A DNA stretch of 50,278 bases from Gammaproteobacteria bacterium. GTDB taxonomy: Bacteria > Pseudomonadota > Gammaproteobacteria > GCA-002705445 > GCA-002716945. The notes under the pieces were generated by a model that was given only the letters and a program-made list of their open reading frames with translations, did no database searches and was not told the origin of the DNA. Each line of letters begins with the position of its first letter. Position 1 is the first letter of the stretch. The DNA lies in assembly GCA_029246085.1 (NCBI GenBank), contig JAQWOB010000013.1:1-50278 (forward strand), in the 5' to 3' direction. Position numbers and translations under genes: made by a program. Shown here in pieces: positions 19,297 to 26,865 of this stretch.

Positions 19297-20070
19297 TTAA
19301 TTAGACTTAAAATAAGTCCCTATATCTTCTTGATTCATAATTTTAGTTAAAATATTTTTCTCAAAACCAGAAGCTACAATTGTATCTGTCCCAGAAGCAG
19401 AAGCTATTTTCACTGCCTGTAATTTTGTCTTGAATCCACCAGTTCCAACATCACTTTTCGAGTTGGAGTCATATTTATTAATATCAATATCCTCGATATT
19501 ACATTCCTTTATGAGAACTGCATCCTTATTTAGATCTGGATTTTTATCATATAAACCTTGTTGATTTGTTAAAATGATCATTAAGTCGGCATCAAGTAAA
19601 TTTGATACCATGGCGGCTAAAGCATCGTTATCCCCAAGCTTAATCTCATCAGTTGCGACAACATCATTCTCATTTATAATAGGAATTACACTCATAGATA
19701 ATATCTTCTCTATCGTTGCTTTTGCATTTGAGTGTCTTTGTATATCATTCATATCCGCATGCGTCAGTAAAACTTGGGCCGTTAATAAATTGTAATCTTG
19801 AAATGATCTCTCATACATTCCCATTAATTGTTGTTGGCCTATTGCTGCCAAAGCTTGAAGAGATTCAAGTTCAATTGGTTTTTGATTAATATTTAAAATT
19901 TTTTGTCCTTGGCTAATAGCGCCAGATGTTACTATTACAAAATTCATTCCTTTTTTAATAAAATCATTAATTTGGGCTGTAAGAGATTTAATTAATTTAT
20001 CAGAAAGATTTTCATTACTACTAATTAAAGCACTTCCAATTTTTAAAACTATCATTTTGCAATCTTTCAC
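19297..20070 (-). CDS. proB: Glutamate 5-kinase without PUA domain
   Basis: 257-aa amino-acid kinase that phosphorylates glutamate in proline synthesis. Motifs: VLKIGSALIS, VTSGAISQGQ, NENDVVATDEIKLGDND and GTGGFKTKLQAVKIA. The enteric enzyme has about 367 residues because of a C-terminal PUA domain, which is absent here; compact forms exist in other bacteria. The GTG start overlaps the obgE stop by 4 bases (GTGA); an ATG five codons later is an alternative. It is last in rplU-rpmA-obgE-proB, a standard gammaproteobacterial arrangement. Confidence 0.94.
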   Translation of the reverse strand: MKDCKMIVLKIGSALISSNENLSDKLIKSLTAQINDFIKKGMNFVIVTSGAISQGQKILNINQKPIELESLQALAAIGQQQLMGMYERSFQDYNLLTAQVLLTHADMNDIQRHSNAKATIEKILSMSVIPIINENDVVATDEIKLGDNDALAAMVSNLLDADLMIILTNQQGLYDKNPDLNKDAVLIKECNIEDIDINKYDSNSKSDVGTGGFKTKLQAVKIASASGTDTIVASGFEKNILTKIMNQEDIGTYFKSN

Positions 20071-21071
20071 TGTAAATCTCTCAAATATTCAATAATATTT
20101 TCACACACTTCATCTAGCCCGGCCTTTTCTTTTGCAGATACAAAAAAAACATTTTTCTTGATTTTATTATTAACTGATTTTTTTAACATTTCTAACTCTT
20201 TTTCATCTAATAGGTCAATTTTGTTAAAGATATACCATTTATCTTTTTTACCCAGATCTTCATCATAATCTTCTAACTCTTTAGTTATTACATCAACATC
20301 TTGCAGAGCTTTATCAATATTATTTGTTGAAATATCAACCACATTTAATAATAGCTTTGTTCTAGAAATATGTTTAAGGAATTGTATGCCTAAGCCAGCA
20401 CCAGTAGATGCGCCAACTATCAAACCAGGTAAATCTGCTACAACAAATTTCTCATAGTCATTGATAAGAACTACTCCTAAATTTGGATGTATAGTCGTGA
20501 ATGCATAGTTAGCAATTTTTGGTGTAGCCATGCTTATTGAAGCTAAAATTGAACTTTTCCCAACGTTTGGTAGTCCAACTAATCCTACGTCAGCCAGTAC
20601 TTTTAATATTATTTTAAGTTCTCTCTCTTCGCCAGGCTTACCATCTGTAGTCTTTCGAGGAGCTCTATTTGTTGATGTTTTAAATCGAGTATTTCCTAAG
20701 CCAAACTCTCCACCAGAAGCTATTGTAATTGATTGCCCATCTCTTTCTAAATCACATATAAGTTCTTCAGTTTCCATATCATAAATGACACTTCCAGCAG
20801 GTAATTTTATTACTAAATCATCTCCAGATCGTCCCTTTTTGTTTCTTCCTCCACCTGTTTTACCATTAGGTGCAACGAACCTACTTTTATTTCTAAAATC
20901 AGCTAATGTATCTAGACCATCTTTAGCTTGGATAATCACAGATCCTCCATGACCACCATCTCCACCATCAGGCCCGCCAAATGGAATATATTTTTCTCTT
21001 CTAAAACTCAAACAGCCATTTCCGCCATTACCAGCTTTAACCAAGATTTTGGTTTCATCTATAAATTTCAT
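20067..21071 (-). CDS. obgE: GTPase Obg
   Basis: 334-aa ribosome-associated GTPase. An N-terminal glycine-rich Obg fold (GNGGNGCLSFRREKYIPFGG, GDGGHGGSV) is followed by the G domain with GLPNVGKSS (P-loop), DLPGLI (G3) and FNKIDLL (G4). It ends soon after the G domain, so it lacks a long C-terminal extension. It lies between rpmA and proB in the ribosomal L21/L27 operon, and acts in late 50S assembly and stress control. Confidence 0.97.
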   Translation of the reverse strand: MKFIDETKILVKAGNGGNGCLSFRREKYIPFGGPDGGDGGHGGSVIIQAKDGLDTLADFRNKSRFVAPNGKTGGGRNKKGRSGDDLVIKLPAGSVIYDMETEELICDLERDGQSITIASGGEFGLGNTRFKTSTNRAPRKTTDGKPGEERELKIILKVLADVGLVGLPNVGKSSILASISMATPKIANYAFTTIHPNLGVVLINDYEKFVVADLPGLIVGASTGAGLGIQFLKHISRTKLLLNVVDISTNNIDKALQDVDVITKELEDYDEDLGKKDKWYIFNKIDLLDEKELEMLKKSVNNKIKKNVFFVSAKEKAGLDEVCENIIEYLRDLQ

Positions 21072-21087
21072 ATGATTATTTTAGAAT

Positions 21088-21354
21088 TTAGATATTCTTT
21101 GAGGGTAAGACGCTTACAAACTTATGTCTGCCAAGGCCCTTTCTTTGGAATGCAACATAACCATCTGCTGTAGCAAATAAAGTATGATCTTTACCGCAAC
21201 CAACGTTAAGGCCAGCTTTAACAGGTGTGCCGCGTTGACGGAGAATTATATTTCCCGCTTTTACAAACTCACTTCCATACTTTTTGACTCCAAGTCGCTT
21301 GGACTCCGAATCTCTTCCGTTCTTAGTACTTCCGCCTGCCTTCTTGTGAGCCAT
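21088..21354 (-). CDS. rpmA: 50S ribosomal protein L27
   Basis: 88-aa L27 beginning [20 protein letters not shown], the highly conserved N-terminus that reaches the peptidyl transferase centre, with [21 protein letters not shown] following. No Firmicutes-type N-terminal leader is present. It lies 13 bases after rplU in the same operon. Confidence 0.98.
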   Translation of the reverse strand: MAHKKAGGSTKNGRDSESKRLGVKKYGSEFVKAGNIILRQRGTPVKAGLNVGCGKDHTLFATADGYVAFQRKGLGRHKFVSVLPSKNI

Positions 21355-21367
21355 TTTATTACCTTGC

Positions 21368-21676
21368 TTACTTAATTGATTCTATTTTTACTTCAGTAAA
21401 ATCTTGCCTATGTCCTTGTGTTCTCATGTATCCTTTTCTTCTTTTAAATTTTACTACACGAATTTTCTTATATCTACCATGTTTTTTAACAGTACCGGTG
21501 ACTTTTACACTCGATAGCTTAGTGCCAGAAATAAGGGAGTTTTTCTCATCAAACGCCATTAATATATTTTCAAACGCAATAGAGCTGCCTTCTGGTGAAG
21601 CAATAAGATCTATCTTAATTGAGTCTCCTTCAGCTACTTTATATTGTTGACAGCCATTTTTAATAATTGCGTACAT
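21368..21676 (-). CDS. rplU: 50S ribosomal protein L21
   Basis: 102-aa L21. The ATG at 21676 gives the normal start [14 protein letters not shown]; an upstream in-frame start at 21742 would add 22 unrelated residues and is rejected. [21 protein letters not shown] is the conserved C-terminus. First gene of rplU-rpmA-obgE-proB. A possible TAGAAT -10 lies just upstream on the minus strand with no convincing -35. Divergent from ispB, the usual arrangement in this group. Confidence 0.97.
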   Translation of the reverse strand: MYAIIKNGCQQYKVAEGDSIKIDLIASPEGSSIAFENILMAFDEKNSLISGTKLSSVKVTGTVKKHGRYKKIRVVKFKRRKGYMRTQGHRQDFTEVKIESIK

Positions 21677-21745
21677 CTGTTTACCTGTAAAACAAATGAT
21701 TCTAGCCTGTATTGCCCATTTAATAAATACTTTTATTAACAATAT

Positions 21746-21773
21746 TTGTTTATTTTCATGATTTTAGTATAAC
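21746..21773 (+). promoter_or_regulatory. Putative promoter of ispB
   Basis: TTGTTT (21746-21751), 16-nt spacer, TATAAC (21768-21773), about 35 nt upstream of the ispB ATG and pointing away from rplU. A reasonable but not exact sigma-70 match in an AT-rich gap. Confidence 0.45.
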
Positions 21774-21808
21774 TAGCAGTTTATCTAATCAGTATGTAAT
21801 ATAAGAGA

Positions 21809-22780
21809 ATGGCAATATTATCAGTAAATAAGTTATTAAAGGCTGAGCTTGAGAGTTTAGATAAACAGCTTAAAACTCGATCTCGGACAAAAGTCGAGAT
21901 GATTAATACTATGAGCGATCATATTATTTCAAGTGGAGGAAAGCGATTAAGGCCAATTACACTGCTTTTATCTGCTTATTCGGTTAATAATCGATTAGAG
22001 AACACAATTATTGATTCTTCAGTTGTAGTGGAATTTATTCATGCAGCAACTTTGCTTCATGACGATGTTGTTGATATGTCTCATATTAGACACAATATAG
22101 ATACAGCTCATACTATCTGGGGTAACAAAGGAGCAGTCTTGGTTGGTGATTTTTTATACTCAAGAGCATTTGAGATAATTGTTGAAATAAATAGTCCTCT
22201 TGTTTATGAGACTCTGGCTCAAACAACAAATATTATTGCTCAAGGTGAAGTTATGCAATTAACGAATATTGGAAATATTGATATCAGTGAAAACCTTTAT
22301 ATGGATATTATTTTTAGGAAAACCTCGATACTTTTTCAAGCTTCAATGAAAATAGGAGCAATCCTCAACAAGGGAACTGATGAAGAGATTCAGTCATTAG
22401 CTAAATTTGGTCTTCATTTTGGTAATGCTTATCAAATGAGAAATGATTATTTAGATTATTTTGGAAATTCAGAATCTACTGGTAAAAATATAATTGAAGA
22501 TTTAATTGAAGGGAAGACAACTCTTCCTATTATTCATGCTATGCAAAATGCAAGCGAAGCTGATCAAAAGATTATTAAAAGTTCGTTTAAGCAAGCTGAT
22601 CATAGTGTTGCAGATATAATTATCAATATACTCAGAAAATATAAAGCCGATATTTTTATGGACAATAAGATAGAAGAGCAAACTCAGAATGCAATTGATT
22701 CTTTGGATCAAATACGGAGCAGTGAATATAAAGACAAGCTGGTAGAGCTAGCGTCTTACTGCATGACAAGAACTAATTAG
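21809..22780 (+). CDS. ispB: Polyprenyl (octaprenyl) diphosphate synthase
   Basis: 323-aa trans-isoprenyl diphosphate synthase that makes the ubiquinone side chain. First aspartate-rich motif DDVVD at 85-89, preceded by HAATLLHD; second DYLDYF around 213-217; GGKRLRP binds the substrate. The small residues before the first motif are those of long-chain synthases, but exact chain length cannot be read from sequence. It is divergent from rplU as in enteric bacteria, and its last 8 bases overlap the end of the convergent flavoprotein gene. Confidence 0.95.
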   Translation: MAILSVNKLLKAELESLDKQLKTRSRTKVEMINTMSDHIISSGGKRLRPITLLLSAYSVNNRLENTIIDSSVVVEFIHAATLLHDDVVDMSHIRHNIDTAHTIWGNKGAVLVGDFLYSRAFEIIVEINSPLVYETLAQTTNIIAQGEVMQLTNIGNIDISENLYMDIIFRKTSILFQASMKIGAILNKGTDEEIQSLAKFGLHFGNAYQMRNDYLDYFGNSESTGKNIIEDLIEGKTTLPIIHAMQNASEADQKIIKSSFKQADHSVADIIINILRKYKADIFMDNKIEEQTQNAIDSLDQIRSSEYKDKLVELASYCMTRTN

Positions 22781-23876
22781 CAAAGATACTCTTTTTCCCC
22801 ATTATTTCTGACAATGTTTTGCCTTCAGAATAACCATCCATAAATTTCTTACCGAGCCCAAATCTCATCATCCAATAACTTATTCTTGGAAAACCATAGA
22901 GTATTTTTGCTCCTTTTCTATAAAGCCTCAATTCATCAGTTAGGTGCAATAAGAATTTATTATAAGTTAATTCTGCTGAAACATTATTATTATAGGAATC
23001 CACAATTGATAAGCCAGCAAATTTACCTGATAGTACAGCATTATATATACCTTCACCAAGCAGCGACTCAGCAAGTCCAGCAGCATCGCCAACTAAAAAT
23101 ATATTATTTTGCGCTCTATAATCATCACCTTCTGTACCAATAGGGAAGGCTGTAATATTTTCTAGTTTGCTTGATTTAAATCTATCTGATACAAAATTAT
23201 GTAAGTCTTTTTTTGTAAGATTTTTAGACTTAGACGAAGCAATTAGATTTCCAATTCCTACATTATAATGATCACCCTTAGGAAAAATCCAGGCATACCC
23301 ATACTTGTTAAAAATAAATTCTGTAGGATAATCTGTGCCTTTTTTTTCAACTAAACCCTCGTATGCAAATACAGGATTTTTATAATTAAAACTAGATGTC
23401 AGTTTTCTCACTACACTGTTGGCACCATCAGCACCAATAAGATAATCACATGAATATGTTTTATCATCAAAAGTTATAGAAATTCTTTTTTCTATCATCT
23501 TAATTTTATTTATTTTATTTATTTTAGTAAACGTAGCGCCTGCTTTCACTGTCTCATTGAAAAAAAATTCATCAAATTTATCTCTAATTACCATCACGCA
23601 AGAACCCTTAGTATGGTTTAACTTAATTTTTCTTTTTTTACTAAAACTAAATACCATATCCTGAGCTTTATGTTGAACCAGATGATCTATATTGACAGGA
23701 AGATGTTTTAGGGTCTTCATTGTTATGCCGCCGGCACAGGGTTTATGCCTAGGAAATTGAGCTTTATCTAGAATCAATACTTTTTTATTATTTTTTAGAA
23801 GCTCATGAGCACAGCTACAACCGGCTGGTCCTGCTCCAACAATAATAACATCATACTGATTATCTGTGTGTTCCAT
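22773..23876 (-). CDS. Geranylgeranyl reductase family FAD-dependent oxidoreductase
   Basis: 367-aa flavoprotein. The FAD motif VIIVGAGPAGCSCAHELL stands at the N-terminus, followed by FPRHKPCAGGI, CDYLIGADGANSVVR, YAWIFPKGDHYNVGIG and VGDAAGLAESLLGEGI, the order seen in the GGR/ChlP family. I take the ATG at 23876 (MEHTDNQYDV); an upstream ATG at 23915 has no ribosome binding site. Family members reduce prenyl double bonds or hydroxylate isoprenoid substrates. The substrate here is unknown; its place next to ispB suggests an isoprenoid or quinone, by inference only. Confidence 0.82.
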   Translation of the reverse strand: MEHTDNQYDVIIVGAGPAGCSCAHELLKNNKKVLILDKAQFPRHKPCAGGITMKTLKHLPVNIDHLVQHKAQDMVFSFSKKRKIKLNHTKGSCVMVIRDKFDEFFFNETVKAGATFTKINKINKIKMIEKRISITFDDKTYSCDYLIGADGANSVVRKLTSSFNYKNPVFAYEGLVEKKGTDYPTEFIFNKYGYAWIFPKGDHYNVGIGNLIASSKSKNLTKKDLHNFVSDRFKSSKLENITAFPIGTEGDDYRAQNNIFLVGDAAGLAESLLGEGIYNAVLSGKFAGLSIVDSYNNNVSAELTYNKFLLHLTDELRLYRKGAKILYGFPRISYWMMRFGLGKKFMDGYSEGKTLSEIMGKKSIFAN

Positions 23877-24011
23877 ATTAGTGCATACCTTGTTTATTAT
23901 TAGGGCAAAAAACATAAGATTTTATTTACAAAAAAGTCTTGCCAATCAATGATTTCATTTTTTTAGATATATATCAAAGACTTTTCCATTAATAACTTAT
24001 GTGATCTATTT

Positions 24012-24027
24012 TGGCACACTTTATGCA
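24012..24027 (+). promoter_or_regulatory. Sigma-54 (RpoN) promoter of amtB
   Basis: TGGCAC-N5-ATGCA, with GG at 24013-24014 and GC at 24025-24026 exactly 12 apart, differs from the core TGGCAC-N5-TTGCA at one position. The predicted start is about 24038, just before the GAGGAG ribosome binding site, so the leader is very short. No clear NtrC-type palindrome is visible in the 95 bases upstream. Confidence 0.7.
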
Positions 24028-24050
24028 TGTATATTGCTGAGGAGATAAAT

Positions 24051-25358
24051 ATGAATATAGCAATAAAAAAAACATTAACTATCATGGGAGTTATAGGTTT
24101 ATTTGGAATTCTTCCAGAGAATCTTTATGCTGCTGATGCACAGCTTTCCGGTGCAAATACCGCTTGGATTTTAACTTCAACAGCACTCGTCTTGTTTATG
24201 ACAATTCCAGGACTAGCTTTCTTTTATGGCGGTTTAGTTCGAAGTAAAAATGTCCTTTCAGTACTCATGCAGTGTTTCGCATTAACCTGTATGGTCTCTA
24301 TACTATGGGTCATTGTTTTATATGGTCTTGTCTTTGGGGACGGAGGCTCAATGAATTCAATTATTGGTGGTTTTGATAAATTCTTTATGTCAGGTGTTAC
24401 GAATCAAAGTCTTTCTGGAGATATACCGGAAACGGTTTTCTCAATGTTTCAATTAACTTTTGCTATTATTACACCTGCGCTAATTGTGGGTGGATTTGCA
24501 GAACGAATGAAATTTTCATCGATGCTTCTATTTAGCACTTTATGGATGATTTTTGTTTATGGGCCTATTGCTCATATGGTATGGGGTGGTGGTTGGCTTG
24601 GATCACTTGGGTTTATGGATTTTGCAGGTGGAACAGTCGTGCATATAAATGCCGGCATTGCAGCATTAGTTGCAGCGATTATGCTTAGAGAAAGAAAAGG
24701 TTTCCCGACAACACCTATGCCTCCTCATAATTTAGCAATGACTGTTGCCGGGGCATCTATGCTGTGGGTAGGTTGGTTTGGTTTTAATGCTGGTTCAGCA
24801 CTTGCTGCTGACCAATCAGCTGGGATGGCTATGTTAGTTACTCATATTGGAGCTGCTGCTGGATCTTTATCATGGATGGCTAGAGAATGGTATAAACAAG
24901 GCAAAGCTAGTGTCTTAGGGATTGTAACTGGTATGGTAGCAGGCTTAGGGACTATAACTCCAGCATCTGGATTTGTTGGACCCATTGGAGCTCTAGTTAT
25001 CGGTATACTAGCAGGACTTGTATGCTATGAGGCTACACAGTATATCAAGAAGGTACTTAAGATTGATGACTCTTTAGATGTGTTTCCAGTGCATGGTGTA
25101 GGTGGTATTTTAGGTACCCTGTTAACTGGTGTATTTGCATCGGCCAGTTTTGGTGGAATGGGAATGGATAACTCTATTTCCACGCAAGTAGGTATACAGA
25201 TAGTAGGTATTTTATTTACAATCATATGGTGTGGATTCTTCACATTTATAATATTAAGATTTGTGGATAATGTTTTAGGGTTAAGAATTTCAGAAGATGA
25301 AGAAGAAGTTGGTATTGATTTATCTGAGCATGGAGAGAGTAGTTATAATAACAATTAG
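24051..25358 (+). CDS. amtB: Ammonium transporter Amt
   Basis: 435-aa ammonium channel. Start at the ATG at 24051, which has GAGGAG 6 nt upstream; an ATG at 24027 lies inside the promoter element. A signal peptide (residues 1 to about 27, ending ENLYA) is followed by eleven helices. Visible motifs include FYGGLVRSKNVLSVLMQ, FVYGPIAHMVWGGGWL and DVFPVHGVGGILGTLLTG, the last carrying a pore histidine. The short C-terminal tail is where PII proteins dock, but no glnK is adjacent. Control is likely by nitrogen status through the sigma-54 element upstream. Confidence 0.95.
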   Translation: MNIAIKKTLTIMGVIGLFGILPENLYAADAQLSGANTAWILTSTALVLFMTIPGLAFFYGGLVRSKNVLSVLMQCFALTCMVSILWVIVLYGLVFGDGGSMNSIIGGFDKFFMSGVTNQSLSGDIPETVFSMFQLTFAIITPALIVGGFAERMKFSSMLLFSTLWMIFVYGPIAHMVWGGGWLGSLGFMDFAGGTVVHINAGIAALVAAIMLRERKGFPTTPMPPHNLAMTVAGASMLWVGWFGFNAGSALAADQSAGMAMLVTHIGAAAGSLSWMAREWYKQGKASVLGIVTGMVAGLGTITPASGFVGPIGALVIGILAGLVCYEATQYIKKVLKIDDSLDVFPVHGVGGILGTLLTGVFASASFGGMGMDNSISTQVGIQIVGILFTIIWCGFFTFIILRFVDNVLGLRISEDEEEVGIDLSEHGESSYNNN

Positions 25359-25414
25359 TTGTTTTAGATATAAACTAGGCATGGAAAAGAGTTAATCAGA
25401 TTATGGTGAAGTAA

Positions 25415-26191
25415 TTAAGCCTGGCTGATATCCTTGCCTTGTTTTAAGTTAACTCTAATTACTTCGGTGTCTATTACTCCACCATCTTGTAATCGAATAA
25501 CTCTATATCCTGGAGACCGGGAATGATCAATTGTAAACTTCTTTGATTTTGGCTTTGCTTGATAGCAGGTTGATGGTGTGGAAAAAAGCTGAGCCCCCTT
25601 ATAGTCAATAGAGATTTCGTTATGAATATGACCCCATCCCACTCCTTTAATTTTGTTGTTATTAATTCTATCCAGTAACTCAGTAGAGTTTTCTATTATC
25701 ATTTTGTCCATAGAATCAGACCCTATTAAAATAGGATGATGGTGAAGCATTACTAACAAGAAACTATTTTCATTATCGCTTATAACCTTATCAAAATAAT
25801 CTAGTTCATTTTGATGTAAAATCCCATTAGGTGAGTTATCTTTTTTCGTATTAAACATAAAGATGCCCCATTCTCCGATACTTTTGTAATTTTGACTTTT
25901 CAAATTTTTACCATTACACATAGATTTTATCTTTTGGGGAGAGTCATGATTTCCAGGCATAAGATATATAGGGCATTTAAAACTCTTTAATAAGTATTTG
26001 AGGTTTTCGTAAGACTCAAAAGATTCATCGTCAGATAAGTCTCCGCTTAAGATAAGCATATCAAAGGCTACCTCATTATTGTTAATAGCTTCAAATACTA
26101 GTTGTGCAGATTTGAATGTATTAATATTATTAGCTATTTGATCTCTATCAGCATATAAATGTAAATCGGTGATTTGTATAATATTTATCAT
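25415..26191 (-). CDS. cpdA: Calcineurin-like phosphoesterase, probable 3',5'-cyclic-AMP phosphodiesterase
   Basis: 258-aa metallophosphoesterase with all family metal motifs: TDLHLY (DXH), LSGDLSDDE (GD), MPGNHDSP (GNHD), VMLHHHP and GWGHIHNE. The protein begins MINIIQITDLHLY if the ATG at 26191 is used, as in CpdA; the longer frame up to 26260 would put 23 residues of hydrophobic, non-family sequence before it. cAMP is the likely substrate by similarity, not proven. Transcribed on its own, convergent with amtB. Confidence 0.8.
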   Translation of the reverse strand: MINIIQITDLHLYADRDQIANNINTFKSAQLVFEAINNNEVAFDMLILSGDLSDDESFESYENLKYLLKSFKCPIYLMPGNHDSPQKIKSMCNGKNLKSQNYKSIGEWGIFMFNTKKDNSPNGILHQNELDYFDKVISDNENSFLLVMLHHHPILIGSDSMDKMIIENSTELLDRINNNKIKGVGWGHIHNEISIDYKGAQLFSTPSTCYQAKPKSKKFTIDHSRSPGYRVIRLQDGGVIDTEVIRVNLKQGKDISQA

Positions 26192-26307
26192 TAATTCATC
26201 TAAACCCAATAAAATGTTCGCTAATATAGTAATAATTGCATGAATATCATGAATTACCATTATAATATGTTTTTACACTTGAAAAACTATGATATATTAC
26301 CAAAAAT

Positions 26308-26556
26308 ATGAAAAAAGATACTCATCCAAATTACCAACCAATTATATTTCATGATGTAACATGTAATAAGAGCTTTCTTATATCTTCAACCTTAAAGCCT
26401 AAGGAAACCATGGAGTATGAGGACGGTAAAGAGTATCCAGTTTATAAGATTGAAACTTCATCTGAATCACATCCTTTTTATACAGGCAAAGGCCGTATTG
26501 AAACTAAAGAAGGGCGTATTGCTAAGTTCAGAAAGAAATACACTCCATCTAAGTAA
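26308..26556 (+). CDS. rpmE2: 50S ribosomal protein L31 type B
   Basis: 82-aa L31 type B: MKKDTHPNYQPIIFHDVTC at the start and SHPFYTGKGRIETKEGRIAKF near the end. Only one cysteine remains, so this is the zinc-independent form that elsewhere replaces zinc-binding L31 under zinc limitation. No Zur-type palindrome is obvious upstream. No Shine-Dalgarno is seen; TATAAT at 26261-26266 and TATATT at 26293-26298 are possible -10 elements, the second only 9 nt from the ATG. Confidence 0.93.
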   Translation: MKKDTHPNYQPIIFHDVTCNKSFLISSTLKPKETMEYEDGKEYPVYKIETSSESHPFYTGKGRIETKEGRIAKFRKKYTPSK

Positions 26557-26643
26557 TTATCACTTAGTCTGTTAATATTAAATCTCATACTAATAACTCT
26601 TAACTTTATTAAATTACTCATATTCAGTAATTTTCAAATAGTG
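26557..26643 (+). promoter_or_regulatory. Intergenic segment with a 26611-26633 inverted repeat upstream of the sRNA promoter
   Basis: Within this stretch AAATTACT (26611-26618), a 7-nt spacer and AGTAATTT (26626-26633) form a perfect 8-bp inverted repeat followed by TTTT. Its centre lies about 57 nt before the predicted start of the RNA at 26679, a typical position for an activator site. It could instead be a weak, all-AT terminator for rpmE2. It does not match the GacA box. The rest holds no gene that I can see. Confidence 0.4.
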
Positions 26644-26672
26644 TTGACATACTGCTATTTATATCTTACTGT
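26644..26672 (+). promoter_or_regulatory. Sigma-70 promoter of the candidate sRNA
   Basis: TTGACA (26644-26649) is an exact -35; TACTGT (26667-26672) is the -10 after a 17-nt spacer. No protein-coding frame of any length follows, only an RNA-like unit ending in a strong terminator. Confidence 0.6.
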
Positions 26673-26678
26673 TATAGA

Positions 26679-26860
26679 CAATAGATGGACATATTGATAA
26701 TATATTAGACAAAACTTATGTACAAATATTAGTGTCCATATAAAACTAGACATATACTGTACAAAGGAGATGAATTATCATTCTCTGTTGAAAACTAGTT
26801 AAGGACAACTTGAAATCATAAGGATTTGATTGCGGCCCCTCAGGTGAGGGGCCGTTTACT
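26679..26860 (+). ncRNA. Candidate CsrA-binding-type small RNA (about 180 nt)
   Basis: A unit bounded by a consensus-like promoter and a 9-bp GC-rich terminator with no credible ORF. All four GGA triplets lie in ANGGA context (26685-26689, 26764-26768, 26801-26805, 26820-26824). By eye the third is in the six-base loop AAGGAC closed by AGTT/AACT, and the fourth in an eight-base loop closed by AATCA/TGATT. A further hairpin (GAGATGA/TCATTCTC with one bulge) follows the second, and ATGGACA pairs with TGTCCAT (26685-26738 region). Apical AAGGA loops plus a strong terminator are features of CsrB/RsmZ-type RNAs that sequester CsrA. The RNA call is fairly good; the CsrA role is inference. It shows no 6S, tmRNA, SRP or RNase P signatures. 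Confidence 0.55.
26833..26860 (+). terminator. Strong rho-independent terminator of the sRNA
   Basis: Perfect 9-bp stem CGGCCCCTC / GAGGGGCCG with loop AGGT (26833-26854) followed by TTTACTTTCT. It is by far the most GC-rich hairpin in its neighbourhood. On the minus strand no U-tract follows, so it ends only plus-strand transcription. Confidence 0.9.
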
Positions 26861-26865
26861 TTCTA

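Noticed and set aside
21677-21742. N-terminal extension of L21
   Set aside because: The 22 extra residues do not belong to the L21 family and cover the probable promoter.
26611-26633. GacA box upstream of the sRNA
   Set aside because: The half sites are TTACT/AGTAA, the opposite orientation to the TGTAAG/CTTACA consensus; kept only as an unnamed palindrome.
26770-26802. Ten-codon ORF after AAAGGAG inside the candidate sRNA
   Set aside because: The ribosome binding site touches the ATG with no spacing, and the segment folds as a hairpin, so translation is unlikely.
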